Below, one piece after another: positions 14,802 to 23,631 of a DNA stretch of 64,000 bases. The notes under the pieces are model-generated. The model searched no databases. It was not told the DNA's origin and saw only the letters and a program-made list of their open reading frames with translations. The translations under genes and the position numbers were made by a program. Location of the stretch: NCBI RefSeq assembly GCF_003944715.1, contig NZ_RWIT01000017.1, forward strand, positions 21,805 to 85,804, written 5' to 3'. Numbering within the stretch: the first letter of the stretch is position 1; each line of letters starts with the position of its first letter. This DNA comes from Hymenobacter rigui (lineage in GTDB: Bacteria; Bacteroidota; Bacteroidia; Cytophagales; Hymenobacteraceae).

Positions 14802-16217
14802 CTACACCTGCTCAGCGGCCTGCAGCGCCTTGCGTAGGGCGGCCAGCTTGTGGTGCACTTCGTTGAGTTCGGAGTTGATGTCGGAGGCGGCTACCACGCC
14901 GGCCCCAGCCTGGAAGTAGAGCTGGCCGGCGGTGCTCAGAAGCGAGCGGATCATGATGGCGTGGTTGAAGTCGCCGTTGAAGCCCAGGTGGCCGATGGCG
15001 CCGCCGTAGTACCCGCGGGCTGTCGGTTCCAGGCCATCAATGAGCTGCATGGCGCGGTGTTTGGGCGCGCCCGAGAGCGTGCCGGCCGGGAAGGTATCGG
15101 CCACCACCTGCAGCGAGTTAGTGCCGGCGGCCAGGGTGGCATTCACCTCGCTCACCAAGTGAATCACGTGCGAGTAGAACTGGATTTCGCGGAAGGTTTT
15201 CACCCGCACGTTGTCGCCGTGGCGGGCTAGGTCGTTGCGGGCCAGGTCCACCAGCATCACGTGCTCGGCGTTTTCCTTGGGGTCGTCGGCCAGCTTTTGG
15301 GCCAGAGCGGCATCCTCGGCGTCGTGGCCGGTGCGGCGGAAGGTGCCTGCAATGGGGAACAGACTGGCCTCGCGGCCCTGAATGCGCACCTGCGCCTCCG
15401 GCGACGACCCGAAAATCTTGAAGGAGCCGTAATCGAAGTAGAACAGGTAGGGCGAGGGGTTGATGGAGCGCAGCGCCCGGTACACGTTGAACTCGTCGCC
15501 CGAGAAGCCCTGCTGAAACCGGCGTGACAGCACAATCTGAAACACGTCGCCCCGCAGGCAGTGCTGCTGGCCCTGGGCCAGCACCTTGAGAAACTCCTCG
15601 TCGGTCTGGTTGGTCTGCTCCTCCCCTTCCGTCCGGAACTTGAAATCGGGCAGCGAGGGGTTGCGGATCAAGTTTACCAGCTTCGTCAGCCCGTCCTCGT
15701 CCACCTCCTGCCCCTGCAACGTGTGCTCGAACACGTACAGCTCGTTGCGGAAGTGGTTGATGGCAATGACGTAGCGGTAGGTGCCGTACAGGATATCCGG
15801 AATCTGGCCGGCGGGCTGCTTGTCGGGGTTCAGCGTGAGGTCCTCAAAGGCCTGCACCGCCTCGTAGCCCAGGTACCCGAACAGCCCGCCCGTGATGAAG
15901 TCGTGGCCGGTATCCTCGGTCTGGAAGCTGGCCGCAAAGGCCTGCAGGCGGGCCAGGGCCGTGCGGGGCGAGTCGAGCGTTTCGGTTTCGGTGGTATCGT
16001 CGGGTAGCGTGAGGGTCAGCTCCCGGCCGCGCAGCTCAAAGCGGGCCAGCGGATCGAAGGCCAGGTAGCTGAACGCGTTCTGCTGGCCGTGGTAGTCGGA
16101 GCTTTCCAGCAGCAGGCAGTTGTCGTACCGGTCGCGCAGGCGCAGGTAGAGGCCCACGGGGGTGACGGTATCGGCCAGAACGCGCAGGTGGCGGGTAGTG
16201 AGCTGGTAGGTTTGCAT
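14802..16217 (-). CDS. trpE: Anthranilate synthase component I
   Basis: 471 residues from MQTYQLTTRH. It converts chorismate to anthranilate using ammonia from TrpG. The Trp-feedback motif LLES is present near residue 37 (CLLLESSDYHG), so allosteric inhibition is likely retained. The catalytic core shows FPIAGTFRRTG, LVDLARNDLARHG, PAGTLSGAPKHRAM and GYYGGAIGHLGF. A longer in-frame ATG at 16262 exists, but it lies next to the attenuator stem and its extra residues are unlike TrpE, so I start at 16217. It is the first gene of the operon and is preceded by the Trp leader peptide and attenuator. Confidence 0.96.
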   Translation of the reverse strand: MQTYQLTTRHLRVLADTVTPVGLYLRLRDRYDNCLLLESSDYHGQQNAFSYLAFDPLARFELRGRELTLTLPDDTTETETLDSPRTALARLQAFAASFQTEDTGHDFITGGLFGYLGYEAVQAFEDLTLNPDKQPAGQIPDILYGTYRYVIAINHFRNELYVFEHTLQGQEVDEDGLTKLVNLIRNPSLPDFKFRTEGEEQTNQTDEEFLKVLAQGQQHCLRGDVFQIVLSRRFQQGFSGDEFNVYRALRSINPSPYLFYFDYGSFKIFGSSPEAQVRIQGREASLFPIAGTFRRTGHDAEDAALAQKLADDPKENAEHVMLVDLARNDLARHGDNVRVKTFREIQFYSHVIHLVSEVNATLAAGTNSLQVVADTFPAGTLSGAPKHRAMQLIDGLEPTARGYYGGAIGHLGFNGDFNHAIMIRSLLSTAGQLYFQAGAGVVAASDINSELNEVHHKLAALRKALQAAEQV

Positions 16218-16262
16218 GAGCGGGGCTGGTTGTGTTGGTAGAGGTGGGCCAGCGCCGGGCAC

Positions 16263-16290
16263 AAAAAAAGCCCGGCTGGTCGGCCGGGCT
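16263..16290 (-). terminator. trp attenuator terminator
   Basis: Minus-strand stem agcccggc / gccgggct with a 6-nt loop, followed by six further T, 46 nt before the trpE start. The 5' arm segment CCCGGCCG (16281-16288) can pair with CGGACGGG (codons 17-20 of the leader) as antiterminator. Confidence 0.92.
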
Positions 16291-16323
16291 TTTGAGTCGT
16301 TGCGAAAAAAGTAGTTCGATACC

Positions 16324-16401
16324 TTAACGCACGCACAGGCTGTCCCGTCCGGATTCTCCGTAGGGCCACCACCATGCTTGCAGGTTCATCGAAATAGTCA
16401 T
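16324..16401 (-). CDS. trpL: trp leader peptide with three consecutive Trp codons
   Basis: 25-codon ORF beginning MTISMNLQAWWWPYGESG. The Trp codons are 10-12 (plus-strand 16366-16374), and the stop is TAA at 16324-16326. Directly after the Trp codons, segment 1 CCC-TA-CGG (16358-16365) can pair with segment 2 CCG-GAC-GGG (16344-16352). Segment 2 can alternatively pair with the terminator 5' arm. Ribosome stalling at Trp codons would free segment 2 and allow read-through; a ribosome reaching the stop would cover segment 2 and permit termination. This is the textbook attenuation layout. Position, codons and pairings are seen directly; function is inferred. Confidence 0.92.
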   Translation of the reverse strand: MTISMNLQAWWWPYGESGRDSLCVR

Positions 16402-16432
16402 TGCCAAAAAGTTGGTTAGGCGTTGAACGGTG

Positions 16433-16462
16433 CAAAGGTACGCCGGGTTCAGTGCGGCGCAA
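16433..16462 (-). promoter_or_regulatory. Promoter of trp operon
   Basis: Minus-strand TTG (16460-16462), 19-nt spacer, TACCTTTG (16433-16440): an ideal Bacteroidota promoter. The leader ATG follows 31 nt after the -7 box. The region 16463-16539 beyond holds nothing else that I recognise. Confidence 0.88.
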
Positions 16463-16539
16463 GAAAAGGCCGGTTTTTTTTACCAGCGGCTTTCACCCTC
16501 ATTCCTGGTTATAAAGCATTGCAGGCAGTGGCAGAACAG

Positions 16540-17961
16540 CTACTCTTTAATAAATGCCTGCGTACCCTGCTGCTTACTGGTAGTTACGCGCAACTGATAC
16601 AGGCCTTTGGCCAGACCGCTCACGTTAAGCGCGCCGCCAGCTTTAAGCTTGTCTTTCACTACCACCCGGCCGCTCTGGTCCAGCACTTCCACGCGGGCGT
16701 CGCGGGCATCGGTGGGCAGCTGCAGCATCAGCCGGTCTTTGGCCGGGTTGGGATACGCACTGAAGGCCAGCACGGCGGCGTTGCGGGTACCGGTAACTAC
16801 GGCAGGCCGGCTCAGCCACTGATAGGCCGCCGAAAACTCCCGCTTCCAGAACCACTCGGCGTGCTGCCCATCAGCGGGGGCGCTGAAGCTCAGGTTGGCA
16901 GCCGGTACGCCGCCCCGCGCCAACGAGTCGCGCATGGCCTGCATCAGGGGCACCATGGTCTGGCTTTCGGTAGCTCCACTCACGAAGTAGAAGCGCGTAG
17001 CCGGGTTGGCCGGGTGCTGCCGCAGGTACTGAAACAACGGCTGCTGGGCAAACCAGAACGCCGGCGAAAACACGCCCACTTTGCTGTATACCTGCGGGTA
17101 CTTCAGGGCTGCATAGGTGGAAATCAGGCCGCCCATGCTGCTCCCGGCAATGCCAGTAAACTCCCGCCCGGTGAGGGTACGATAGTTCTGGTCGATGTAA
17201 GGCTTAAGCGTCTGAACCATGAAATCCACGTACTGGTCACCCTGGCCGCCGCCATACTGGGGGTTATTCCAGGGAGAAAGCTCGTTCAGCCGCTCACTGC
17301 CGCCGTTATCCACAGCCACTACAATAGAGCCGGTAGCATCCAGGCCCTGCTGCTGCAGCTGGCTCAGGGTTTCATCCACGCCCCACTCGCCCGAGAAGCT
17401 GGTGCAGGCATCAAACACATTCTGCCCATCGTGCATGTACAGCACGGGGTAGCGCTTGGCAGTAGCCGTACCGTAGTCGTTGGGCAGGTATATCCAGATG
17501 CGGCGCGTGCGCCCCAACTGTGGCATCTGAAACGCCGTGCTGATGATTTGTACGTTGGGTTGCAGCGCCGTGCTCTGACAGGTGCCACCACCCGCGCCCA
17601 GATCTTTCCAGTTCACTACCTGCAGATTGACGGTAGCCGGACCGCCACTAATCGTGTAGCTCCGGTTGCTGATGTCGTTGTTCTGGGCATCCGACTCAAC
17701 CGTACCCCAGGAGCCCCGGGTAAATTTAAATTCTACTGTACCCGTCACGGAGGCCGGCAACGTGAGCTGGTAGCTGCCGTCGGCAGCCTTAGTCAGCGCG
17801 TGCGGCGCATTGCCGGGGTTCCAGTTGTTAAAGGAGCCCGCCATGTACAGCGTAGCGCTGGCCGGGGTGGCAGCGGGCACTGCCGTGAGGCGGAAAGTGG
17901 TTTGTGCCTGTACGTTGGTACTCGCAAGGGCTACAGCGCAGCCAAGCAAAAAATACTTCAT
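16540..17961 (-). CDS. Secreted esterase with starch-binding-like domain and T9SS signal
   Basis: 473 residues from MKYFLLGCAVALASTNVQAQ (signal peptide). A CBM20/E-set-like N-terminal module (AGSFNNWNPGN... VEFKFTRGSWG) covers ~20-115. An Esterase_D/Fes-type alpha/beta hydrolase (~125-385) has nucleophile S275 in GSSMGG, and a likely His in GQHAEW. The C-terminal ~75 residues (AYPNPAKDRLMLQL ... GLYQLRV) form a type A T9SS sorting domain, so it should be exported by T9SS and held at or released from the cell surface. An upstream in-frame start at 18003 adds residues that do not look like a signal peptide. It lies beside the Sus-like locus, so it may de-acylate a glycan; that is inference. 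Confidence 0.85.
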   Translation of the reverse strand: MKYFLLGCAVALASTNVQAQTTFRLTAVPAATPASATLYMAGSFNNWNPGNAPHALTKAADGSYQLTLPASVTGTVEFKFTRGSWGTVESDAQNNDISNRSYTISGGPATVNLQVVNWKDLGAGGGTCQSTALQPNVQIISTAFQMPQLGRTRRIWIYLPNDYGTATAKRYPVLYMHDGQNVFDACTSFSGEWGVDETLSQLQQQGLDATGSIVVAVDNGGSERLNELSPWNNPQYGGGQGDQYVDFMVQTLKPYIDQNYRTLTGREFTGIAGSSMGGLISTYAALKYPQVYSKVGVFSPAFWFAQQPLFQYLRQHPANPATRFYFVSGATESQTMVPLMQAMRDSLARGGVPAANLSFSAPADGQHAEWFWKREFSAAYQWLSRPAVVTGTRNAAVLAFSAYPNPAKDRLMLQLPTDARDARVEVLDQSGRVVVKDKLKAGGALNVSGLAKGLYQLRVTTSKQQGTQAFIKE

Positions 17962-18908
17962 AGGAAAAAGGTGGGCAGAAAGGATATAGCAAGCTACCAA
18001 CAATTCTGCTGGCGTATCTCCCGCTCACACCATTTTCCCAATAAGAGGTAGCGTCCCCTTGAGTAGTGGATAAAGACAACCTGTATTTTTCCGGGAAAAT
18101 GCAGAAAACCGACAAAGCAATTTTCTGTACTGAGTGGTAAGTAAGCCCTTACGGTGAGCAACAGCGAGGAACTTTTCGCCTGCACCGAAACTCCGCTTGG
18201 CCAGCAAGGTACACTGCCATTCTCAGCCCTAGAATATATACAAAAAAACCAGCACCCTATTGATCAATTTCACACCATTGACCCGATACTTTATTGACTC
18301 TAGATGTTGCTCTGTTTGCACACCCTTATTTCTTCTACTTGCTTTTTCACCTAGCTTCACCCATCCGAAAACAGCCTGATTTACCGCTATTTGGCCCCTG
18401 ACGCATCAACACACTATCAATTCCGACTGGTTTGGTGAAAACCGTCGATTTGGTGAAATTCTATCATTCGTCTGGCTGATTAACAACCCCACTGTCAATG
18501 TAGCATTGTCGCGAGTCAATATGCGCGTGCTTCGAAAGGACCGGCTGTAAGTGCCCGTTTGTAACCTCAGGTACCGATATTATGCCTTATAGCCACCCGT
18601 AAGAGGTCGATTCGAAAGACATTTACTACTGTCAAAATGTTGCCCCGACAACTTTTCAATAGATATCCGTCGCAAAGTCCAATTATAACGAAACCGACTT
18701 ATGGGTTTGCACTCATTGTTTTTGTTCGGCCGAACCCTTTAACTTGCGCTGTTTCTTAACGATTTGGTGATGTTGAACTCGGACGAAGCAGGTAGTATAG
18801 AATGGGTCACTCACCCGGTTCGTCACCCGTTTTCCGCTGCTTAGGACCACTAAATTCCCACTCCGGTTTGTCCGGAAAAATCCATTTCAACCCCCTAACT
18901 CTTTTTCA
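17962..18908. other. 947-bp gene-free region upstream of susC-like gene
   Basis: No ORF here looks real. Base composition is clearly more AT-rich than in neighbouring genes. The octamer TTTGGTGA occurs three times on the plus strand (18431, 18450 and 18763), each preceded by T or GA. A perfect ttcggccgaa palindrome lies at 18726-18735, followed shortly by TAACTTG, which resembles a -7 box. These are candidate regulatory sites for the divergent esterase and susC-like genes. I cannot assign a regulator. Confidence 0.5.
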
Positions 18909-21900
18909 ATGAAACACCCCTATCTAGCGAAACTGGCGCTGCCCCTCCTCTGCGCAGGTGTTAGCGTGAGCAGCGCATACGCGCAGGGAATTGGAACGGT
19001 GAGCGGCCGCGTGCTGGACGAGAAAGGCGAAGGCATGCCCGGCGTTACCGTTATTATTGAAGGCACCAATCTGGGTGGCTCAACCAATTCTGATGGTTCC
19101 TTCTCTATTCAGAATGTTCCGTCCGGCCCACACACGCTGGTAATGTCGTTCGTAGGTTATACCACGCAGCGTCAGAGCATCTCCGTAACCGCCGGTCAGA
19201 ACACGGCCGTAAGCAGCCTCACGCTGTCGGAAAACACCACGCTGCTGAACGAAGCAGTAGTTATCGGTTACGGTACCCAGCGCAAGCAGGACGTAACCGG
19301 TGCCGTAGAGCAGGTATCGACCAAACAGTTCGTACAGGGCCAGATTACCAACCCCGAGCAGCTGGTGCAGGGTAAGGTAGCCGGCTTGCAGATTACTACC
19401 AACAGCGGTGCCCCCGGCGCCGGCTCCAACATCCGGATTCGCGGTGGTGCTTCGCTGAATGCCTCCAACGACCCGCTGATTGTAATTGACGGCGTACCGG
19501 TGGATAACCGGGGCCTGTCGGGTACTTCCAACCCACTGTCGTTGATTAACCCCAACGATATTGAGAGCGTAACCGTGCTGAAAGACGCTTCGTCGACGGC
19601 TATTTACGGTTCGCGCGCTTCGAACGGCGTTATTCTGGTAACTACCAAGAAAGGTCTGCAGGGCGACAAGCTTCACGTGAATGTAAGCTCGCAGAACTCG
19701 GTTTCGGAAGCCCGCAACTACGTGGACGTGCTCAATGGCGCTGAGTTCCGCGCCGTGGTGAACGGTATCGGCAACGCCAGCCAGAAGGCTCTGCTGGGCA
19801 ACACCAGCACCGACTGGCAGCGCGAAATTTACCGCACCGCCCAGACCACGGACAACAACGTGAGCCTGACCGGCTCTATTGGCACTGTTCCCTACCGCCT
19901 GTCGGGTGGTTACCTGGACCAGGAAGGTCTGCTGCTCAAGAACGACCTGAAGCGCTACACTTCTTCGCTGAGCCTGACGCCGGTGCTGCTGAACGGCAAC
20001 CTGAAGGTGGACGTGAACGTGAAGGGCTCCTGGGTTGACAACAACTTCTCGGGCCAGGGTGCTATCGGCTCCGCTGCCAGCGCCAACCCCACCCTGCCGG
20101 TATTCAACGGCAGCCCCTTCGGCGGCTACACCGAAGTACTGGCTACCGACGGCTCGGGTCAGCTGAACACCCTGGGTGTTCGTAACCCGCTGGGCCTCAT
20201 CAACCAGCGCCGCGACCGGAGCACCGTGAAGCGGGGCCTGGGTAACATTCAGCTCGACTACAAGCTGCCCTTCGTGGAAGGCCTTCGTGCCAACCTGAAC
20301 CTGGGTGCTGACCTGCAGCAGGGCCGTGGCACCGTATTCGTGCCCAACTACGCTGCTTCCGACTACTTCCGTCAGATACAGATAGGTACCACCACCTACC
20401 GGGGTGGCCTCAACAACCAGTACGCGCAGGACAAGATCAACAAGCTGATGGAGGTGTACCTCGCCTACGACCGTCAGCTGGGCATCGGCCGCCTCAACTT
20501 GGTGGCAGGTCACTCCTACCAGAGCTTCCGCGACAAGAACTACGTTTTCTCGGATAACCTGGCTGATGGCACCATCCTGACGGCTGCCTCGTCGCTGCTG
20601 AACAACGAGAACTACCGGGACCCCCGCTACGTGCTGGTTTCGTTCTTCGGCCGGGCCAACTATAACATCAACGACAAGTACCTGCTGACGGCTACGTTCC
20701 GGGCAGACGGTTCTTCGCGCTTCTCCAAGGATAACCGCTGGGGTTATTTCCCCTCGGCCTCGGCCGCGTGGCGTATCAAGGGTGAGGATTTCCTGAAAAA
20801 CAGTACTGCTATTTCCGAACTGAAACTGCGTCTGGGCTACGGCCAGACCGGTCAGCAGGACATTGGCGACCTGTATCCCTATCTGGCCCGCTACACCTAC
20901 TCGGAGAATACGGCCCAGTATCAGATTGGCGGCAACTACTCGAACACGCTGCGCGCCGCTGCCTACGATGAAAACATTAAGTGGGAAACGACGGCTACGT
21001 ATAACGCCGGTCTGGACTACGGTTTCCTCGATGGCCGCATCTACGGTGCCGTGGATGTGTACAAGCGGAAAACCACTGACCTGCTGAACACCGTACCTCT
21101 GCCGGCGCTGGCCAACCTTTCCAACGTACTGACGACCAACGTCGGCTCGCTGGAGAACAAGGGGGTAGAAGCTTCGCTGAATGTAGACGTGGCCCGCTCG
21201 GAGAAATTCAACTGGACGCTGAACGCCAACGTAACGGCGTACCGCATCAAAATTACGCAGCTCAGCAACGCCACGAACCCCGAGTACGTGGGTGACTTGA
21301 CTGGTGATGCTATTTCGGGCGGTACCGGCAACAAAGTACAGATCAATACGGTTGGCTATACGCCCTTCAGCTATTACGTGTACCAGCAGGTATATGGCTC
21401 GGATGGCAAGCCGCTGGAAGGTGTATATGTTGACCGGAACGGCGACGGAACTGTTGATTCGAAAGACTTGTATCGGTATAAATCCCGGACCCCTACGGCT
21501 AGCCTGGGCTTCGGTTCGAACCTGACCTACGGCAAGGCCAGCTTGGCCTTCACTTTGCGCTCCAACATTGGCAACTACGTGTATAACAACGTTCGTTCGC
21601 AGGCCTTCTTCCCGGCCGGTGGTTCCAACGGGGTTGTTAGCAACCTGAACCGTGACTTCCTGACCACGGGCTTCACCACGCCACAGTACTTCTCGGATTA
21701 CTATGTGGAAAATGCCTCGTTCCTGCGCATGGAAAACCTGACGCTTGGCTACAACTTCGGGAACATCTACAACGACAAGGCCAACCTGCGTTTGTCACTG
21801 GCAGCTCAAAACCTGTTTGTGATTACCAAATACAAAGGTCTTGATCCGGAGGTGTTCAGTGGCCTCGATAACAATATTTATCCGCGCCCGCGCACCATTA

Positions 21901-21926
21901 CGCTCGGTCTGAACATCGGCTTCTAA
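18909..21926 (+). CDS. SusC/RagA-family TonB-linked outer membrane protein
   Basis: 1005 residues. Signal peptide at 1-26 (ending SSAYAQ), then a carboxypeptidase-D-like beta-sandwich (~28-110, GTVSGRVLDEKGEGMPGVTV ... GYTTQR), a plug domain (IGYGTQRKQDVTGAVEQV ... VTVLKDASSTAIYGSRASNG) and a large beta-barrel ending in Phe (LGLNIGF), as required for BAM insertion. It imports oligosaccharides together with its SusD lipoprotein lid, encoded 12 bp downstream. Neighbouring secreted amylase and starch-binding-like domains suggest alpha-glucans as substrate, which is inferred from context. Confidence 0.96.
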   Translation: MKHPYLAKLALPLLCAGVSVSSAYAQGIGTVSGRVLDEKGEGMPGVTVIIEGTNLGGSTNSDGSFSIQNVPSGPHTLVMSFVGYTTQRQSISVTAGQNTAVSSLTLSENTTLLNEAVVIGYGTQRKQDVTGAVEQVSTKQFVQGQITNPEQLVQGKVAGLQITTNSGAPGAGSNIRIRGGASLNASNDPLIVIDGVPVDNRGLSGTSNPLSLINPNDIESVTVLKDASSTAIYGSRASNGVILVTTKKGLQGDKLHVNVSSQNSVSEARNYVDVLNGAEFRAVVNGIGNASQKALLGNTSTDWQREIYRTAQTTDNNVSLTGSIGTVPYRLSGGYLDQEGLLLKNDLKRYTSSLSLTPVLLNGNLKVDVNVKGSWVDNNFSGQGAIGSAASANPTLPVFNGSPFGGYTEVLATDGSGQLNTLGVRNPLGLINQRRDRSTVKRGLGNIQLDYKLPFVEGLRANLNLGADLQQGRGTVFVPNYAASDYFRQIQIGTTTYRGGLNNQYAQDKINKLMEVYLAYDRQLGIGRLNLVAGHSYQSFRDKNYVFSDNLADGTILTAASSLLNNENYRDPRYVLVSFFGRANYNINDKYLLTATFRADGSSRFSKDNRWGYFPSASAAWRIKGEDFLKNSTAISELKLRLGYGQTGQQDIGDLYPYLARYTYSENTAQYQIGGNYSNTLRAAAYDENIKWETTATYNAGLDYGFLDGRIYGAVDVYKRKTTDLLNTVPLPALANLSNVLTTNVGSLENKGVEASLNVDVARSEKFNWTLNANVTAYRIKITQLSNATNPEYVGDLTGDAISGGTGNKVQINTVGYTPFSYYVYQQVYGSDGKPLEGVYVDRNGDGTVDSKDLYRYKSRTPTASLGFGSNLTYGKASLAFTLRSNIGNYVYNNVRSQAFFPAGGSNGVVSNLNRDFLTTGFTTPQYFSDYYVENASFLRMENLTLGYNFGNIYNDKANLRLSLAAQNLFVITKYKGLDPEVFSGLDNNIYPRPRTITLGLNIGF

Positions 21927-21938
21927 CATCCCACCCCC

Positions 21939-23540
21939 ATGAAAAACAAATTCACTCGCACCCTGGCTACTGCCCTGTTTGCGGTAAGCCTGCTCCCGTT
22001 CAGCTCGTGCATAAAGGACCTGGATCAGACTCCTTCCTACGAGCTGACCACGGATAACGTGTATAAAGATCCGGCCCGTGTGAAAGAGGTACTGGCTCGT
22101 TTGTACGCCACGCTGGCCGTTAGCGGCCAGACGGGCCCGGCCGGCCAGCCCGATATTTCCGGTATCGACGAGGGATTCTCGAACTACATCCGTCAGTACT
22201 GGATGGCGCAGGAACTCACCACCGATGAAGCCATCATTGGCTGGGCCGATGGTAACCTGCCCGACTACAACAAGCTGACCTGGAACGCCAACAACGAGTT
22301 TGTACGGGCCATCTACGACCGTATCTTCTACCAGATTGCTCTCTGCAACGAATTTGTGCGCCAAACCACGGATTCCAAGCTGGGTGACTACGGTTACAGC
22401 AGTGCCGAGCAGACCAACGTAAAGCAGTACCGCGCCGAAGCCCGCTTCCTGCGCGCTCTGAGTTACTACCATGCGCTGGATATGTTCGGTAACGTGCCCT
22501 TCGCTACTGAAACTTCCTCGGTTGGTAAAGACAAGCCGCAGCGTATTGAGCGTGCCGCGCTGTTCAACTACATCGAGAGTGAGTTGAAAGCCATCGAAGG
22601 TGACCTGGCGGCTCCGCGCACTAACGAGTTCGGCCGGGCCGACCAAGGCGCTGCCTGGACGCTGCTGACCAAGCTGTACCTGAACTCCAAAGTGTACACC
22701 GGTACTGCCCGTGACACCGATGCTATTACCTACGCTAACAAGGTACTGGGTGGTGGCTACACGCTGGCTCCGATCTACGCCAACCTGTTCAAAGCCGACA
22801 ACAACACTACCTCGGCCTCGGAAATCATTTTCCCGGTTCGTTTCGATGGTGTGCACACCAAGTCGTACGGCGGCATGACGTTCATCATCCATGCAGCAGT
22901 GGGTGGCTCCATGCCGGCTTCTGACTTCGGTATTGACGGCGGCTGGGGTGGTACCCGCACCAAGAAAAACCTGGTGGACCTGTTCCCCAATGCCGCTACC
23001 GGCACTAGCCCCGACAAGCGTGCTATGTTCTACACGGCCGGTCAGACGCTGGAAATCAACGACGTAGCGACGTTCACAGATGGTTACGCCATTTCGAAGT
23101 TCAAGAACGTTTCTTCCACCAACGCGCCCGGCTCAAACCCCACGTTCCCGGATACTGACTTCCCCATGTTCCGTCTGGCCGACGTACAGCTGATGTACGC
23201 TGAGGCAGTAGTACGGGGTGGCACCGGTGGCAGCACGGCTACGGCAGTTAGCTACATCAACGCGCTGCGTCAGCGGGCTTATGGTAATGCTTCGGGCAAC
23301 ATCACGGCGGCTGATCTGAACCTGAACCTGATTCTGGACGAGCGGGGCCGTGAGCTGTACTGGGAAGGTCACCGTCGTACTGACCTGATTCGTTTCGGCA
23401 AGTACACCACGGGCTACAACTGGCCCTTCAAAGGTGGTGTACGGGTGGGTGCTGACGTACCCGCTACCCGGGCCCTGTTCCCCATCCCAACCACGGATCT
23501 GACGGCCAACCCCAACCTGCAGCAAAACGCTGGTTATTAA
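21939..23540 (+). CDS. SusD/RagB-family nutrient-binding lipoprotein
   Basis: 533 residues. Lipobox-type N-terminus (LLPFSSC, lipidated Cys ~25), then the SusD alpha-helical TPR-like fold with the typical LDQTPSYELTTDNVYKDP start. Near the C-terminus is the family signature (LDERGRELYWEGHRRTDLIRFGKY). It is surface-exposed and caps the SusC transporter to capture glycans. It starts 12 bp after susC and is followed 91 bp later by the SusE-like gene, indicating one operon. Confidence 0.96.
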   Translation: MKNKFTRTLATALFAVSLLPFSSCIKDLDQTPSYELTTDNVYKDPARVKEVLARLYATLAVSGQTGPAGQPDISGIDEGFSNYIRQYWMAQELTTDEAIIGWADGNLPDYNKLTWNANNEFVRAIYDRIFYQIALCNEFVRQTTDSKLGDYGYSSAEQTNVKQYRAEARFLRALSYYHALDMFGNVPFATETSSVGKDKPQRIERAALFNYIESELKAIEGDLAAPRTNEFGRADQGAAWTLLTKLYLNSKVYTGTARDTDAITYANKVLGGGYTLAPIYANLFKADNNTTSASEIIFPVRFDGVHTKSYGGMTFIIHAAVGGSMPASDFGIDGGWGGTRTKKNLVDLFPNAATGTSPDKRAMFYTAGQTLEINDVATFTDGYAISKFKNVSSTNAPGSNPTFPDTDFPMFRLADVQLMYAEAVVRGGTGGSTATAVSYINALRQRAYGNASGNITAADLNLNLILDERGRELYWEGHRRTDLIRFGKYTTGYNWPFKGGVRVGADVPATRALFPIPTTDLTANPNLQQNAGY

Positions 23541-23631
23541 TCTGCTGAAAACTGAACCGGAATTTTCCACCTGTGGTTTCCGGTTCAGTTTTGCAGAATC
23601 CCCTTAACCCCACCTCTTCTTCACTTTTACT

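Noticed and set aside
16218..16262. N-terminal extension of TrpE
   Set aside because: The extra 15 residues are Pro-rich and unlike TrpE, and they begin next to the attenuator terminator.
16016..16462. 148-residue minus-strand frame spanning the trp leader
   Set aside because: It reads through the leader peptide and terminator in another frame and enters trpE out of frame.
19080..20513. 477-residue open frame antisense to the SusC-like gene
   Set aside because: A shadow of the conserved TonB-linked receptor; no start context or domain.
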